A stretch of DNA of 64,000 nucleotides from Bacteroides sp. (GTDB taxonomy: Bacteria; Bacteroidota; Bacteroidia; Bacteroidales; Bacteroidaceae). Positions 1-7,064 of this stretch are shown in pieces. The translations under genes were made by a program, and so were the position numbers. The notes under the pieces were generated by a model that was given only the letters and a program-made list of their open reading frames with translations, had not been told where the DNA came from and did no database searches. The stretch is taken from positions 1 through 64,000 of the forward strand of contig NZ_JAQVBV010000012.1 in assembly GCF_028690125.1 (NCBI RefSeq), given 5' to 3'. Numbering within the stretch: the first letter of the stretch is position 1; the number at the start of each line of letters is the position of its first letter.

Positions 1-14
1 TTCGCTTAACTGCT

Positions 15-50
15 CTATATTCTTCCATTTAGCCTACCAGAAGAATATAG
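15..50. repeat. Inverted repeat upstream of the AraC-type gene
   Basis: CTATATTCTTC at 15-25 is repeated inverted as GAAGAATATAG at 40-50, with a 14-nt loop. There is no T-run after it, so it is not a clear terminator. It could be an operator or the end of an upstream gene outside the window. Confidence 0.45.
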
Positions 51-104
51 CGGAACAACGCTAAACAATTCTAATTACCAAACACTTACTCTATTCTTCC
101 TGAT

Positions 105-138
105 TTTGCCTATCTTTGCGAGATTCTCACTATCTTTG
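105..138 (+). promoter_or_regulatory. Bacteroides-type promoter for the AraC-family gene
   Basis: TTTG at 105-108 and TATCTTTG at 131-138 fit the Bacteroides -33/-7 consensus with a 22-nt spacer. A second identical box, TATCTTTG, lies at 111-118, so two -7 boxes stand exactly 20 bp apart. The start codon follows at 170. Confidence 0.6.
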
Positions 139-169
139 TAAAACGTTAAATACGTAAACTGGAAAATAT

Positions 170-1066
170 ATGGGAGAGATTATAAAATTAGATTCGGTGC
201 AAGACTACAACGAACTATTAGGAGTGGAAACCCTTCATCCGTTGGTAAGCGTTGTTGATATGTCGCAATTGGAGGTAATCCGTCACAGCGGCAAGAATTT
301 TGGATTCTATTGCATAATTCTTAAACAACTTCATTGCGGTCCATTGTTGTATGGTCGCAATCAGTATGATTATCGGGAGGGAACACTTGTATTTGTTGCT
401 CCCGGACAAGTTGCAGGTAATAATGATAATGGAGAAACCCTCAATCCACATGGGTGGATACTTATGTTTCATCCAGACCTACTACGTGGCACATCACTTG
501 ACAAGCAGATGAAAGAGTACACATTCTTTTCATACGAGTCGAACGAGGCTCTGCATATGTCTGAACGTGAACGTCAAATCGTCATCAACTGCTTTAACGA
601 AATCCGTGAGGAGTTGGAACATGCTATTGACAAACACAGCAAACAGATTATTGCGGCAAATATAGAGGTGTTGCTCAATCATTGTGTGCGTTTCTATGAT
701 CGTCAGTTTGTTACTCGTGAGATTGTGAATCGTGACCTGTTAAGTAGATTTGAAAATTTACTTTGCAATTATTTCAATTCGGATAAACCGCAACAATTCG
801 GCTTACCCTCTGTGGCATGGTGTTCTGGAGAGCTACATCTCTCTTCCAACTATTTCGGGGATCTGATAAAAAAAGAGACAGGCAAATCGGCGCAAGAATA
901 TATCCAACTGACAACTATTGAACGAGCAAAAGAACTCCTCTCCGAAGGCAAACGTTCTGTTAGTGAAATTGCCTATATATTGGGATTTAAGTACCCCCAC
1001 CATCTAAGTCGTCTTTTCAAAAAAGTAACTGGGGTATCGCCGAATGACTATAGGCGTGTAAGTTGA
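170..1066 (+). CDS. AraC-family transcriptional regulator
   Basis: A 298-residue protein. The N-terminal part (about 30-170) looks like a cupin-type sensory domain with the phrase FVAPGQV. The C-terminal ~100 residues form the double helix-turn-helix of AraC proteins: first helix pair around LSSNYFGDLIKKETGKSAQEY, then ERAKELL and the second pair SEIAYILGFKYPHHLSRLFKKVTGVSPNDYR, the usual family signature. It is probably a cytoplasmic activator or repressor responding to a small ligand. No target gene is evident: the downstream genes are a degenerate cluster and a DUF4062 gene, so it may act on a gene to the left of the window or elsewhere. The length is normal for the family. Confidence 0.9.
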   Translation: MGEIIKLDSVQDYNELLGVETLHPLVSVVDMSQLEVIRHSGKNFGFYCIILKQLHCGPLLYGRNQYDYREGTLVFVAPGQVAGNNDNGETLNPHGWILMFHPDLLRGTSLDKQMKEYTFFSYESNEALHMSERERQIVINCFNEIREELEHAIDKHSKQIIAANIEVLLNHCVRFYDRQFVTREIVNRDLLSRFENLLCNYFNSDKPQQFGLPSVAWCSGELHLSSNYFGDLIKKETGKSAQEYIQLTTIERAKELLSEGKRSVSEIAYILGFKYPHHLSRLFKKVTGVSPNDYRRVS

Positions 1067-1138
1067 GTATTTGAAAAACCTATTAATAGCTCCTCAATTA
1101 CAAGCTAATCCCAAGCTCCGAAACATGAATGGAAGCAT

Positions 1139-1336
1139 TTGAATATCGAATTAACCTTAAAAGAAGATCCTCAATTCCTTTGGGTCCAAATAAACCTTCA
1201 TCAAAACGAGTTCTTGAAAATCGCAATGGAACAAACCGGAGTCAAACAGGGAAAGAACGGATTCGAAAAGAATAAGACGCCTGAAGGTACACCTGATACT
1301 CCGGACAATCCCGACAAATATAAAACACATAAATGA
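1139..1336 (+). CDS. Small hypothetical protein, probably a gene fragment
   Basis: A 65-residue frame opening with TTG; no ATG or GTG stands at its start and the frame is closed 30 nt upstream. The first half is mixed, and the tail is polar and repetitive (TPEGTPDTPDNPDK). I do not recognise a family. Its stop overlaps the next start codon as ATGA at 1333-1336, which suggests translational coupling with the following small frame. It lies in a stretch of broken genes, so it may be the 3' part of a decayed gene rather than a functional one. Confidence 0.3.
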   Translation: MNIELTLKEDPQFLWVQINLHQNEFLKIAMEQTGVKQGKNGFEKNKTPEGTPDTPDNPDKYKTHK

Positions 1337-1497
1337 CTTATAATGATGCATTTAATAGAAGAATTACCAGAAACGAATTGATTGAGCAAGTCGGATTAAG
1401 TACCGATAACTACTGGGGATTCTTCGAATTAACAGATGAGCAGTTTAACAATATAATATCAAGAGGTAAAATAAATGAAAGTATTATTATCGATTAA
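1333..1497 (+). CDS. Small hypothetical protein (54 aa)
   Basis: ATG at 1333 overlaps the previous stop by ATGA and the frame runs 54 codons to TAA at 1495. The product is polar and helical-looking (ITRNELIEQVGLS, FFELTDEQFNNIISRG), which reads like a small DNA-binding or antitoxin-type protein, but I cannot assign a family. The ASCH-like fragment begins inside its 3' end at 1475 in another frame. Coupled overlaps on both sides suggest a former operon of small genes. Confidence 0.35.
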   Translation: MTYNDAFNRRITRNELIEQVGLSTDNYWGFFELTDEQFNNIISRGKINESIIID

Positions 1498-1570
1498 GCC
1501 TGAGTTTGTTCGCGAAATATTTGCAGTAAACAAAAAGTTTGAATATAGGATAGATATGTCTTTAATATAA
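1475..1570 (+). pseudogene. Truncated ASCH-domain-like protein N-terminus
   Basis: The frame starts MKVLLSIKPEFVREIFAVNK and continues KFEYR, the typical opening of small ASCH-domain (RNA-binding, PUA-like) proteins. After about 26 residues the similarity ends and the frame stops at 1568. A full ASCH protein is over 100 residues, so this is a 5' fragment. The sequence immediately after encodes the C-terminal end of a HigB-like toxin in another frame, so two genes seem to have been joined by a deletion. Confidence 0.5.
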
Positions 1571-1683
1571 AAGGTAATGATTATAGACTGGTTGCAATAG
1601 TATTGTTTACCGCTAAAAAGGTATTTATCCGATGGATTGGCACTCATAAAGAATATGATAATAAAGATTGTTCAAATGCTTAA
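1561..1683 (+). pseudogene. C-terminal fragment of a HigB-type toxin
   Basis: In the frame starting at 1561 the translation reads FNIKGNDYRLVAIVLF and, 5 residues on, VFIRWIGTHKEYDNKD, ending at TAA 1681. The pieces NIKGNDYRL and (I/V)RWIGTHKEYD are the conserved C-terminal half of HigB/RelE-fold mRNA interferases of the HigB family. The N-terminal ~50 residues are absent and no start codon serves this frame, so the toxin is dead. It sits just upstream of a short frame that resembles an antitoxin start, as in intact higBA operons where the toxin comes first. Confidence 0.6.
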
Positions 1684-1694
1684 AATATAAGGAT

Positions 1695-1844
1695 ATGGCA
1701 AAAATTAAAACAGAAAAGCAATAGATGAATAAAATAGAATACCCGAAAATGCATATTTTAAATTCTCTCGAAATATTTGAGATAGAGGAGGAGAAATATG
1801 AAATACCCAAAAGCCTTGTTTCTTTTGAAAAATGGGCAGGCTAA
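1695..1844 (+). pseudogene. Decayed antitoxin-like remnant after the HigB fragment
   Basis: ATG at 1695 opens MAKIKTEKQ, matching the usual opening of HigA-like antitoxins, but a TAG at 1722 stops it after nine residues. The same frame resumes at 1725 and ends at 1844 with ...EEEKYEIPKSLVSFEKWAG. That piece could be what remains of the 'EEEHYPIPKPSL' stretch of such antitoxins. I infer a higA remnant from position and these short matches only; it is too short for certainty. Confidence 0.35.
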
Positions 1845-1895
1845 TCCTATTTGATATTCGTATTGATTAAAATTAGATAACTTCATAAATATCAC

Positions 1896-1903
1896 TATTT
1901 TTG
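1896..1903 (+). promoter_or_regulatory. -7 box for the DUF4062 gene
   Basis: TATTTTTG at 1896-1903 fits TAnnTTTG and lies 25 nt before the ATG at 1928. No clear TTTG is seen at the -33 position. Confidence 0.5.
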
Positions 1904-1927
1904 CAAAAAAAATAAATCTACAAATAT

Positions 1928-2908
1928 ATGGCAAAACCAAGAATTTTTATCAGCTCTACATTTTATGACTTGCGACAAATTAGAGTAGAACTTGATAAGT
2001 TTTTAGAAAGTTTAGGATATGAACCTGTAAGAAATGAAGAAGGTGATATCCCCTATGGAAAAGAGGAAGCTCTTCAAAATTACTGCTATAAAGAAATATC
2101 TAATATAGATATTCTTGTTTCAATTATTGGGAGTAGGTATGGAAGTTCTGGAATTTCTAAAGAAAAAGAGCAAGAATATTCAGTCTCTCAGCTTGAAGGG
2201 AAGACTGCGTTAAAAGAGGATAAACAAGTTTTTATTTTTATTGATAAAAATGTATTTACCGAATACGAAACATATATTCTGAATAAAAATAATAAGGATG
2301 TTGTCTATAAGTATGTTGATAATGTAAATATTTATAAGTTTATCGAGGAAATAAAAGCCTTGCCGCATAACAACAATATCAAAGGATTTGAAACTGCTGA
2401 AGACATTACAGGTTATTTGAAGGAACAATTTGCAGGTTTATTCAAGCAGTTTATGTTAGAGAGCAAGAGGGTAAAAGAAGCTCTTGTCATTAAAGACATT
2501 GAAAGCACTGCAAAAACTTTGCGAGAAATGGTGGATTACTTAAAAGAAGAATCCCAAGGTAAGGATGAGGAAATAAATCGCATTATTAGAGTTAGCCACC
2601 CAATCGTCAATAGAATTAAGCAAGCATTGGGGGTAAATTACAATATATACATAGAAGGCGTCACTGACCTTGCAGCCCTTTTTAATGCCAGAGGGTATAA
2701 ATTAGTTGAGGATTTATCTGAATCGCATTGGGAAAGGACTTCTAATCGTCCCAATAGTAAAATCGTTAAGAAAATCTATATTAAAGATAGCCTTTTTGAA
2801 GAAGGAAAGCTAAAATATATTAAGCAAGAAGATTGGGATGATAACTTTATTCGGATAGAAGAAACTGAAACTAAGAATAATCCGCTTGATGATGATTTGC
2901 CATTCTAA
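1928..2908 (+). CDS. DUF4062 protein with an SSB-like C-terminal tip
   Basis: A 326-residue soluble protein. Residues 1-110 are a DUF4062 domain: PRIFISSTFYDLRQIR, then the acidic Y-x-K strand, then DILVSIIGSRYGS, a Rossmann/TIR-like fold found at the N-terminus of many multidomain signalling and defence-type proteins. Residues about 165-230 look helical and charged, possibly a coiled coil. The C-terminal third is not recognised. The protein ends exactly with NPLDDDLPF, which closely resembles the acidic C-terminal peptide of bacterial SSB (DDDIPF/DDDLPF) that docks repair enzymes. No partner gene is adjacent: upstream is a scar of broken genes, downstream a tRNA. It stands alone with its own promoter. 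The function is unknown; a role in defence or DNA metabolism is inference. Confidence 0.85.
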   Translation: MAKPRIFISSTFYDLRQIRVELDKFLESLGYEPVRNEEGDIPYGKEEALQNYCYKEISNIDILVSIIGSRYGSSGISKEKEQEYSVSQLEGKTALKEDKQVFIFIDKNVFTEYETYILNKNNKDVVYKYVDNVNIYKFIEEIKALPHNNNIKGFETAEDITGYLKEQFAGLFKQFMLESKRVKEALVIKDIESTAKTLREMVDYLKEESQGKDEEINRIIRVSHPIVNRIKQALGVNYNIYIEGVTDLAALFNARGYKLVEDLSESHWERTSNRPNSKIVKKIYIKDSLFEEGKLKYIKQEDWDDNFIRIEETETKNNPLDDDLPF

Positions 2909-2952
2909 AGAACTTAGCTTACCGCCCCTATTTGCACCCCCTCCAAAAAAGA

Positions 2953-2993
2953 AAACCTCTGAAACGCCTTATTATAAGTAGTTTCAGAGGTTT
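2953..2993 (-). terminator. Terminator after tRNA-Cys (minus strand)
   Basis: A perfect 13-bp stem, AAACCTCTGAAAC at 2953-2965 with GTTTCAGAGGTTT at 2981-2993, has a 15-nt loop. On the minus strand it is followed by a T-rich run, fitting termination downstream of tRNA-Cys. On the plus strand it also follows the DUF4062 gene by 44 nt and could serve both directions. Confidence 0.7.
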
Positions 2994-2999
2994 CTTTGA

Positions 3000-3070
3000 G
3001 GTTCCTGGCGGATTCGAACCGCCGTACACGGTTTTGCAGACCGCTGACTAAGCCACTCATCCAAGGAACC
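3000..3070 (-). tRNA. tRNA-Cys (anticodon GCA)
   Basis: Read on the minus strand, a 7-bp acceptor stem (GGTTCCT with AGGAACC) encloses a D arm, an anticodon stem with loop TCTGCAAAA (anticodon GCA), and a T arm with the GGTTCGAATCC signature. The CCA end is not encoded. The length is 71 nt, the cloverleaf is complete, and a terminator hairpin follows. Confidence 0.95.
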
Positions 3071-3091
3071 ATTTTTTCCTGTTTGCGGTTG

Positions 3092-3099
3092 CAAAGGTA
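3092..3099 (-). promoter_or_regulatory. -7 box for tRNA-Cys
   Basis: On the minus strand TACCTTTG (plus strand CAAAGGTA) fits TAnnTTTG, about 22 nt upstream of the tRNA 5' end. The -33 element is weak. Confidence 0.45.
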
Positions 3100-3121
3100 G
3101 TACAAATTTTGAAATTACCAA

Positions 3122-3337
3122 CTATCCGCAGCAATTTTTCTTTGTACTTTTTTTCTTTGTTTCGCACTCTTTTCGCTTCTTATCCATCATATCCTTTAGT
3201 TCACAACCAGTTACACAAGTTGAACAAGGATTAGTATTTTCTTTTGTCCGACGAAAAAAAAGAAAAATCCCATAAAATACACGGATAACGCAGAGTACAA
3301 TTAATAAACCAACTACCCATTCCTGCCAATTACTCAT
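3122..3337 (-). CDS. FeoB-associated Cys-rich membrane protein
   Basis: The product is 71 residues, MSNWQEWVVGLLIVLCVIRV... A single membrane helix (about 6-28) is followed by a basic stretch and a cysteine-rich tail with CSTCVTGCELK and a terminal CCG. This is the pattern of the small FeoB-associated Cys-rich proteins often found after feoB; it may bind or pass on Fe(II). I chose the ATG at 3337 because it overlaps the feoAB stop codon (ATGA at 3337-3334), a translational coupling, and because a longer upstream frame would only read feoB in another frame. Confidence 0.88.
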   Translation of the reverse strand: MSNWQEWVVGLLIVLCVIRVFYGIFLFFRRTKENTNPCSTCVTGCELKDMMDKKRKECETKKKSTKKNCCG

Positions 3338-5820
3338 ACAAACAATCCTCCAATTTGATAAACAGCAAATGCAACAACCCAAGCCAAAATCGTAGTATAC
3401 CCCGCTGCAAAAAGTGCCCACTTCCAACTGCCGGATTCGTGTTTAATAGCCACAAAAGTTGCAATACACGGGAAATAGATCAACACAAACAACATATAAC
3501 AATACGCAATCAATGGAGTAATCGGTATACGGTCCGCCAAACTAACTTCTTCAGCATCAGCATCACCAGCATATAAAACGCCCAATGTGCTCACCACCAA
3601 TTCTTTTGCTCCCACACCCGATATCAATCCGATACCCAATTTCCAATCAAATCCCAAAGGTTTTATAACAGGTTCAATTGCCTGCCCAATCCGCCCGATA
3701 TAAGAATTTTCCTGTTGCTCTGCTACAGTTTCATACCCATCGTGATTCGGATAATATCCGAGGAACCAGATAATAATAGAAGCAATCATAATGATACCTC
3801 CCATCTTCTTCAGATATTGTTCACCCTTCTCCCATGTGTGACGGATGATAGATTTCGCTGTTGGCATACGATACGGAGGAAGTTCCATTACAAACGGAGT
3901 ATCATCTCCTTTCACCAGAAATTTACTAAATATTCGGGCCAACAAAACCGCCAGCAAAATACCCGTCATATAAATACTCAACAATACCAAACTTGCTGAA
4001 TGTGGGAAAAAGGCTCCTACCAACAACAAATATATAGGCAACCGGGCACTACATGACATCAATGGATTAATCAGCATCGTGATCAGGCGACTTTTCCTAT
4101 TCTCTATAGTACGGGAAGCCATAATAGCAGGGACATTACAACCAAATCCCATAATCAAAGGAATAAACGACTTTCCATGCAATCCCATCTTGTGCATAAT
4201 CTTATCCATAATAAAAGCAGCACGAGCCATATAACCGGAATCCTCCATCAATGAGATACAGAAATAAAGAATCAGGATATTGGGCAAAAAGACAATTACC
4301 CCGCCTACTCCACCGACAATTCCATCAATCAGCATATCCTTCAATGGACCTTCACCCATATTATTACGAATCAGATTTCCAAGCTGCTCTACCAGCCATT
4401 CAATCCCCATCATCGGATATTCGCCTAATACAAATGTCCCTTCAAACATCAGATACATAAAAAGGAAAAAAATAGGATACCCCCAGATACGATGGGTAAC
4501 AATCGAATCGAGCACCTTCGTCGTCTGTTCCTGTTCCAAGTGATTATCAGTAAATGTCTCCTTCAATGCCCCACTGATAAAACCATATTTAGCATCGGTT
4601 ATGGCAGATTCACAATCTTCATTCATTGTCTCCTGAATGCGTTTAGCCATTTTATCACGGACACGAATGACCTCTGCCCCATTAGGCAATGAATGAACAA
4701 ACCGTTCAATATCGGGATCATTCTCCAATAATTTTATAGAAAGAAAACGAGTTGAATATTTGTGACGGATAAATTCATTTTTAGACACTTCCTCTTTGAC
4801 CGCTTCAATCGCTTTCTCCAGATCGGGACCATGATTGATATGAATATGCCGGAACACACGTCCGGAAGAAGGATGTTTGTGCACATAATCCTCCATATGA
4901 TCCTCTTCATGATTCTTACGATCCTCCAAAGAATCGTGCCATTCCGTCAGATCCTTCAATACTTCCGGATTCATCTTCCCACGCTTATCAAAGAAATCAA
5001 TCCCTTCGTACAGATTAATGACGACATGAAACAACGTATCCACTCCCCTATTCTTCTTACAAACCGTAGGCACCATAGGCACCCCGAAGAGCTTGCTCAG
5101 CAGGTGATAATCCAAATCATTTCCACTGGCTTCCAGCTCATCATAAATATTGAGAGCCACCACCATGCGGACATTCATATCAATAAGTTGCGTTGTAAGA
5201 TACAGATTACGTTCCAGGTTAGAAGAATCGACTACATTGATAATAACATCCGGAGTTTCATCAATAATATGCCGGCGGACATAAATTTCTTCCGGAGTAT
5301 AAGCAGATAACGAATAGGTCCCGGGCAAATCGACAATCCGGAAATGATAACCTTCAAAATCAAAATAACCTTCCTTGGCATCAACAGTCACGCCACTATA
5401 ATTTCCCACATGTTCGTGCGCACCGGAAGCCAGATTAAAAAGAGAAGTCTTACCACAATTCGGATTCCCCACCAAAGCAACATTAATCGTACGGCGTTTT
5501 CCCAAAGCAGCCCGCTTCAAGTCTTCTTCTTTGACGGATACATCCTCTGCCAGCCCTTCATGATAAGCAGAATCGATAGCAGTTCTTTTAGCTTCCTCTT
5601 CACTTACCACCTCTATCATCTCAGCTTCCTGCCGACGGAGAGATATTTCATAACCAAGAATCTTATATTTAATGGGGTCCTTAAGTGGAGCATTCAGTAA
5701 TACTTCAACGGTTTTACCCTTAATAAAACCCATCTCCACAATACGTTTACGAAAACCGCCGTGTCCCAGCACCTTAACAATGACACCCTTTTCACCCGTT
5801 CTTAACTCAGATAAACGCAT
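3334..5820 (-). CDS. feoB: FeoA-FeoB fusion, ferrous iron transporter
   Basis: An 828-residue inner-membrane Fe(II) transporter. Residues 1-75 are a FeoA SH3-like domain (MRLSELRTGEKG ... VLGHGGFRKRIVEMGF ... YEISLRRQEAEMI). The G domain follows with G1 GNPNCGKT at 118-125 and the switch DLPGTYSL. The C-terminal half holds the two Gate regions with many membrane helices (IIVFLPNILILYFCISLMEDSGYMARAAF, then GFGCNVPAIMASRTIENRKSRLITMLINPLMSCSARLPIY). The FeoA domain is fused to FeoB, as often in Bacteroidetes. I start it at 5820, not at an ATG 45 nt further up, because a full promoter lies in between. It is coupled to the Cys-rich partner downstream. It is probably controlled by iron, but I see no Fur box. 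Confidence 0.95.
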   Translation of the reverse strand: MRLSELRTGEKGVIVKVLGHGGFRKRIVEMGFIKGKTVEVLLNAPLKDPIKYKILGYEISLRRQEAEMIEVVSEEEAKRTAIDSAYHEGLAEDVSVKEEDLKRAALGKRRTINVALVGNPNCGKTSLFNLASGAHEHVGNYSGVTVDAKEGYFDFEGYHFRIVDLPGTYSLSAYTPEEIYVRRHIIDETPDVIINVVDSSNLERNLYLTTQLIDMNVRMVVALNIYDELEASGNDLDYHLLSKLFGVPMVPTVCKKNRGVDTLFHVVINLYEGIDFFDKRGKMNPEVLKDLTEWHDSLEDRKNHEEDHMEDYVHKHPSSGRVFRHIHINHGPDLEKAIEAVKEEVSKNEFIRHKYSTRFLSIKLLENDPDIERFVHSLPNGAEVIRVRDKMAKRIQETMNEDCESAITDAKYGFISGALKETFTDNHLEQEQTTKVLDSIVTHRIWGYPIFFLFMYLMFEGTFVLGEYPMMGIEWLVEQLGNLIRNNMGEGPLKDMLIDGIVGGVGGVIVFLPNILILYFCISLMEDSGYMARAAFIMDKIMHKMGLHGKSFIPLIMGFGCNVPAIMASRTIENRKSRLITMLINPLMSCSARLPIYLLLVGAFFPHSASLVLLSIYMTGILLAVLLARIFSKFLVKGDDTPFVMELPPYRMPTAKSIIRHTWEKGEQYLKKMGGIIMIASIIIWFLGYYPNHDGYETVAEQQENSYIGRIGQAIEPVIKPLGFDWKLGIGLISGVGAKELVVSTLGVLYAGDADAEEVSLADRIPITPLIAYCYMLFVLIYFPCIATFVAIKHESGSWKWALFAAGYTTILAWVVAFAVYQIGGLFV

Positions 5821-5838
5821 AACTCTCTTAATTTTCGG

Positions 5839-5870
5839 CAAAGATAATTCATAACTTTTTAGCACGCAAA
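5839..5870 (-). promoter_or_regulatory. Promoter of feoAB
   Basis: On the minus strand TTTG (5870-5867) is followed after 20 nt by TATCTTTG (5846-5839), a near-perfect Bacteroides promoter. The feoB ATG at 5820 lies 19 nt past the -7 box, which settles the start codon. Confidence 0.75.
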
Positions 5871-5910
5871 TTATTTAGAATGTTTTTAAATAACGTCATC
5901 AGATACCCCC

Positions 5911-6212
5911 TCATCCATTGTTCAATTGCCGATCTTCCTCATGTAAATGTTCACATTCCTTTTTACACCGGATATAGCGTAAAGTCCATTCATGTGTTTT
6001 TTGCAAAAACTCTTCTTCCGTAAGAAGTTCATAGTAATAATTAAGAATGCGCTCGTAAAAGTTTAAACATTTATCATCCCTTTTTTTAGTTTCTCATAAG
6101 TTTCTTTACTCATGTCTATTTCACAACACATTTTTGAAATATTCACATGATCAATTTTTAGTATTTCTTCGATAAAAAGTCCTAAGGCATAATGGTGATA
6201 TTTTTTTTTCAT
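5911..6212 (-). pseudogene. Small gene split by a -1 frameshift at an A-run
   Basis: ATG at 6212 opens a 49-residue frame (MKKKYHHYALGLFIEEILKI ... CEIDMSKETYEKLKKGMINV) stopping at 6063. At a run of seven A's followed by GGG (near 6080), the -1 frame continues as DDKCLNFYERILNYYYELLTEEEF and on to LNNG, stopping at 5911. Joined, they give about 100 residues of one consistent helical, Cys-containing protein. The A-run is read CTA AAA AAA GGG, so it holds an A AAA AAA slippery heptamer in frame. It may be a pseudogene, a homopolymer sequencing error or a true programmed frameshift. I do not recognise the family. Confidence 0.5.
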
Positions 6213-6268
6213 TTTCTTTTCTTATTAAATTATTAAAAAATACAATCATACACTAAACATTTTAACAA

Positions 6269-6316
6269 TGGTTCGGATATGTCCGAACCACATCCTTTGG
6301 GTTTATAATACTTTTG
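6269..6316 (+). promoter_or_regulatory. Operator-like inverted repeat and -7 box of the VirE-N gene
   Basis: TGGTTCGGA (6269-6277) and TCCGAACCA (6282-6290) form a perfect 9-bp inverted repeat with a TATG centre. It lies where the -33 element should be, 18 nt before a TACTTTTG -7 box at 6309-6316. No TTTG occurs at the proper distance, so a protein bound to the repeat may control this promoter. Confidence 0.5.
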
Positions 6317-6373
6317 CAGCACGTTTTGAAAAACAAAGCAATAGTAAGTTTAACCAATAAAACAACAAATTTA

Positions 6374-7012
6374 ATGACTAATATTTTAGTAGACAAATTT
6401 AAGATGTCCTATTTTATGTCACCCATTGCTCCGATAAGAGATGAACGGGGACGGACTGTCACTCCTGCCACACTGATTCCCTTTTGCGAAGTATCAGTAG
6501 AGCAGATACACCAGATGATTACCTGTAACGAAGACCTCAAAGTATTGACCGAACAAGTACGTGGCGCAGCAGATATGCGGGCAGCCAAATCTTCACTACT
6601 GCCTTACGTAACCCCTTGCGGCATATTCACCCGTCGAAATGGAAAGTGTTTGGTATCATCTTCCGGTTTAGTGATAGTCGATATAGATCACCTGGAATCC
6701 TATGAGGAAGCAGTAGAAATGCGTCATGCGCTGTTCGACGACCCTTTCCTGTGTCCGGTGCTCACATTCATCAGTCCCAGTGGTCGGGGTGTGAAAGCAT
6801 TCGTACCCTACCGTGCGATAAAGCGGGATGATGAAATAAAATATGTTACAGAAAACATGATCTGGGCGATGCAATATGTGGAACTAACCTATGGCTCGAA
6901 AACTGAGCTTCCTTCCAATACGCCTGCTAAGGGAGTAGACATTTCAGGAAAAGACATCGTAAGAGCCTGTTTCCTTAGTCATGATCCGGAAGCATTATTT
7001 CGAAAATTATAA
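6374..7012 (+). CDS. VirE N-terminal domain protein (BT4734/BF3469 family)
   Basis: A 212-residue protein of the VirE-N/BT4734-like family, related to primase-polymerase folds. Visible marks are SSGLVIVDIDHLESYEEA (an acidic DID-type motif), TFISPSGRGVKAFVPY and a C-terminal KGVDISGKDIVRACFLSHDPEA. In related proteins this region forms the catalytic-type core of archaeo-eukaryotic primase-like enzymes. It precedes a DUF3987 helicase-like gene by 52 nt, the usual pairing in Bacteroides. I start it at ATG 6374; the longer frame begins at a TTG that lies inside the -7 box. Its actual activity is not established. Confidence 0.85.
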   Translation: MTNILVDKFKMSYFMSPIAPIRDERGRTVTPATLIPFCEVSVEQIHQMITCNEDLKVLTEQVRGAADMRAAKSSLLPYVTPCGIFTRRNGKCLVSSSGLVIVDIDHLESYEEAVEMRHALFDDPFLCPVLTFISPSGRGVKAFVPYRAIKRDDEIKYVTENMIWAMQYVELTYGSKTELPSNTPAKGVDISGKDIVRACFLSHDPEALFRKL

Positions 7013-7064
7013 ATTTTATCAATAGCGAATTACAAAATTCAAATTATTATCAATCATTAAAAAA

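Noticed and set aside
4762..5310. A 182-codon plus-strand frame inside feoB
   Set aside because: It is antisense to the well-conserved G-domain region of FeoB and shows no domain or promoter.
6314..6373. Extended N-terminus of the VirE-N protein
   Set aside because: It would begin with a TTG that lies inside the TACTTTTG promoter box, so it would not be transcribed.
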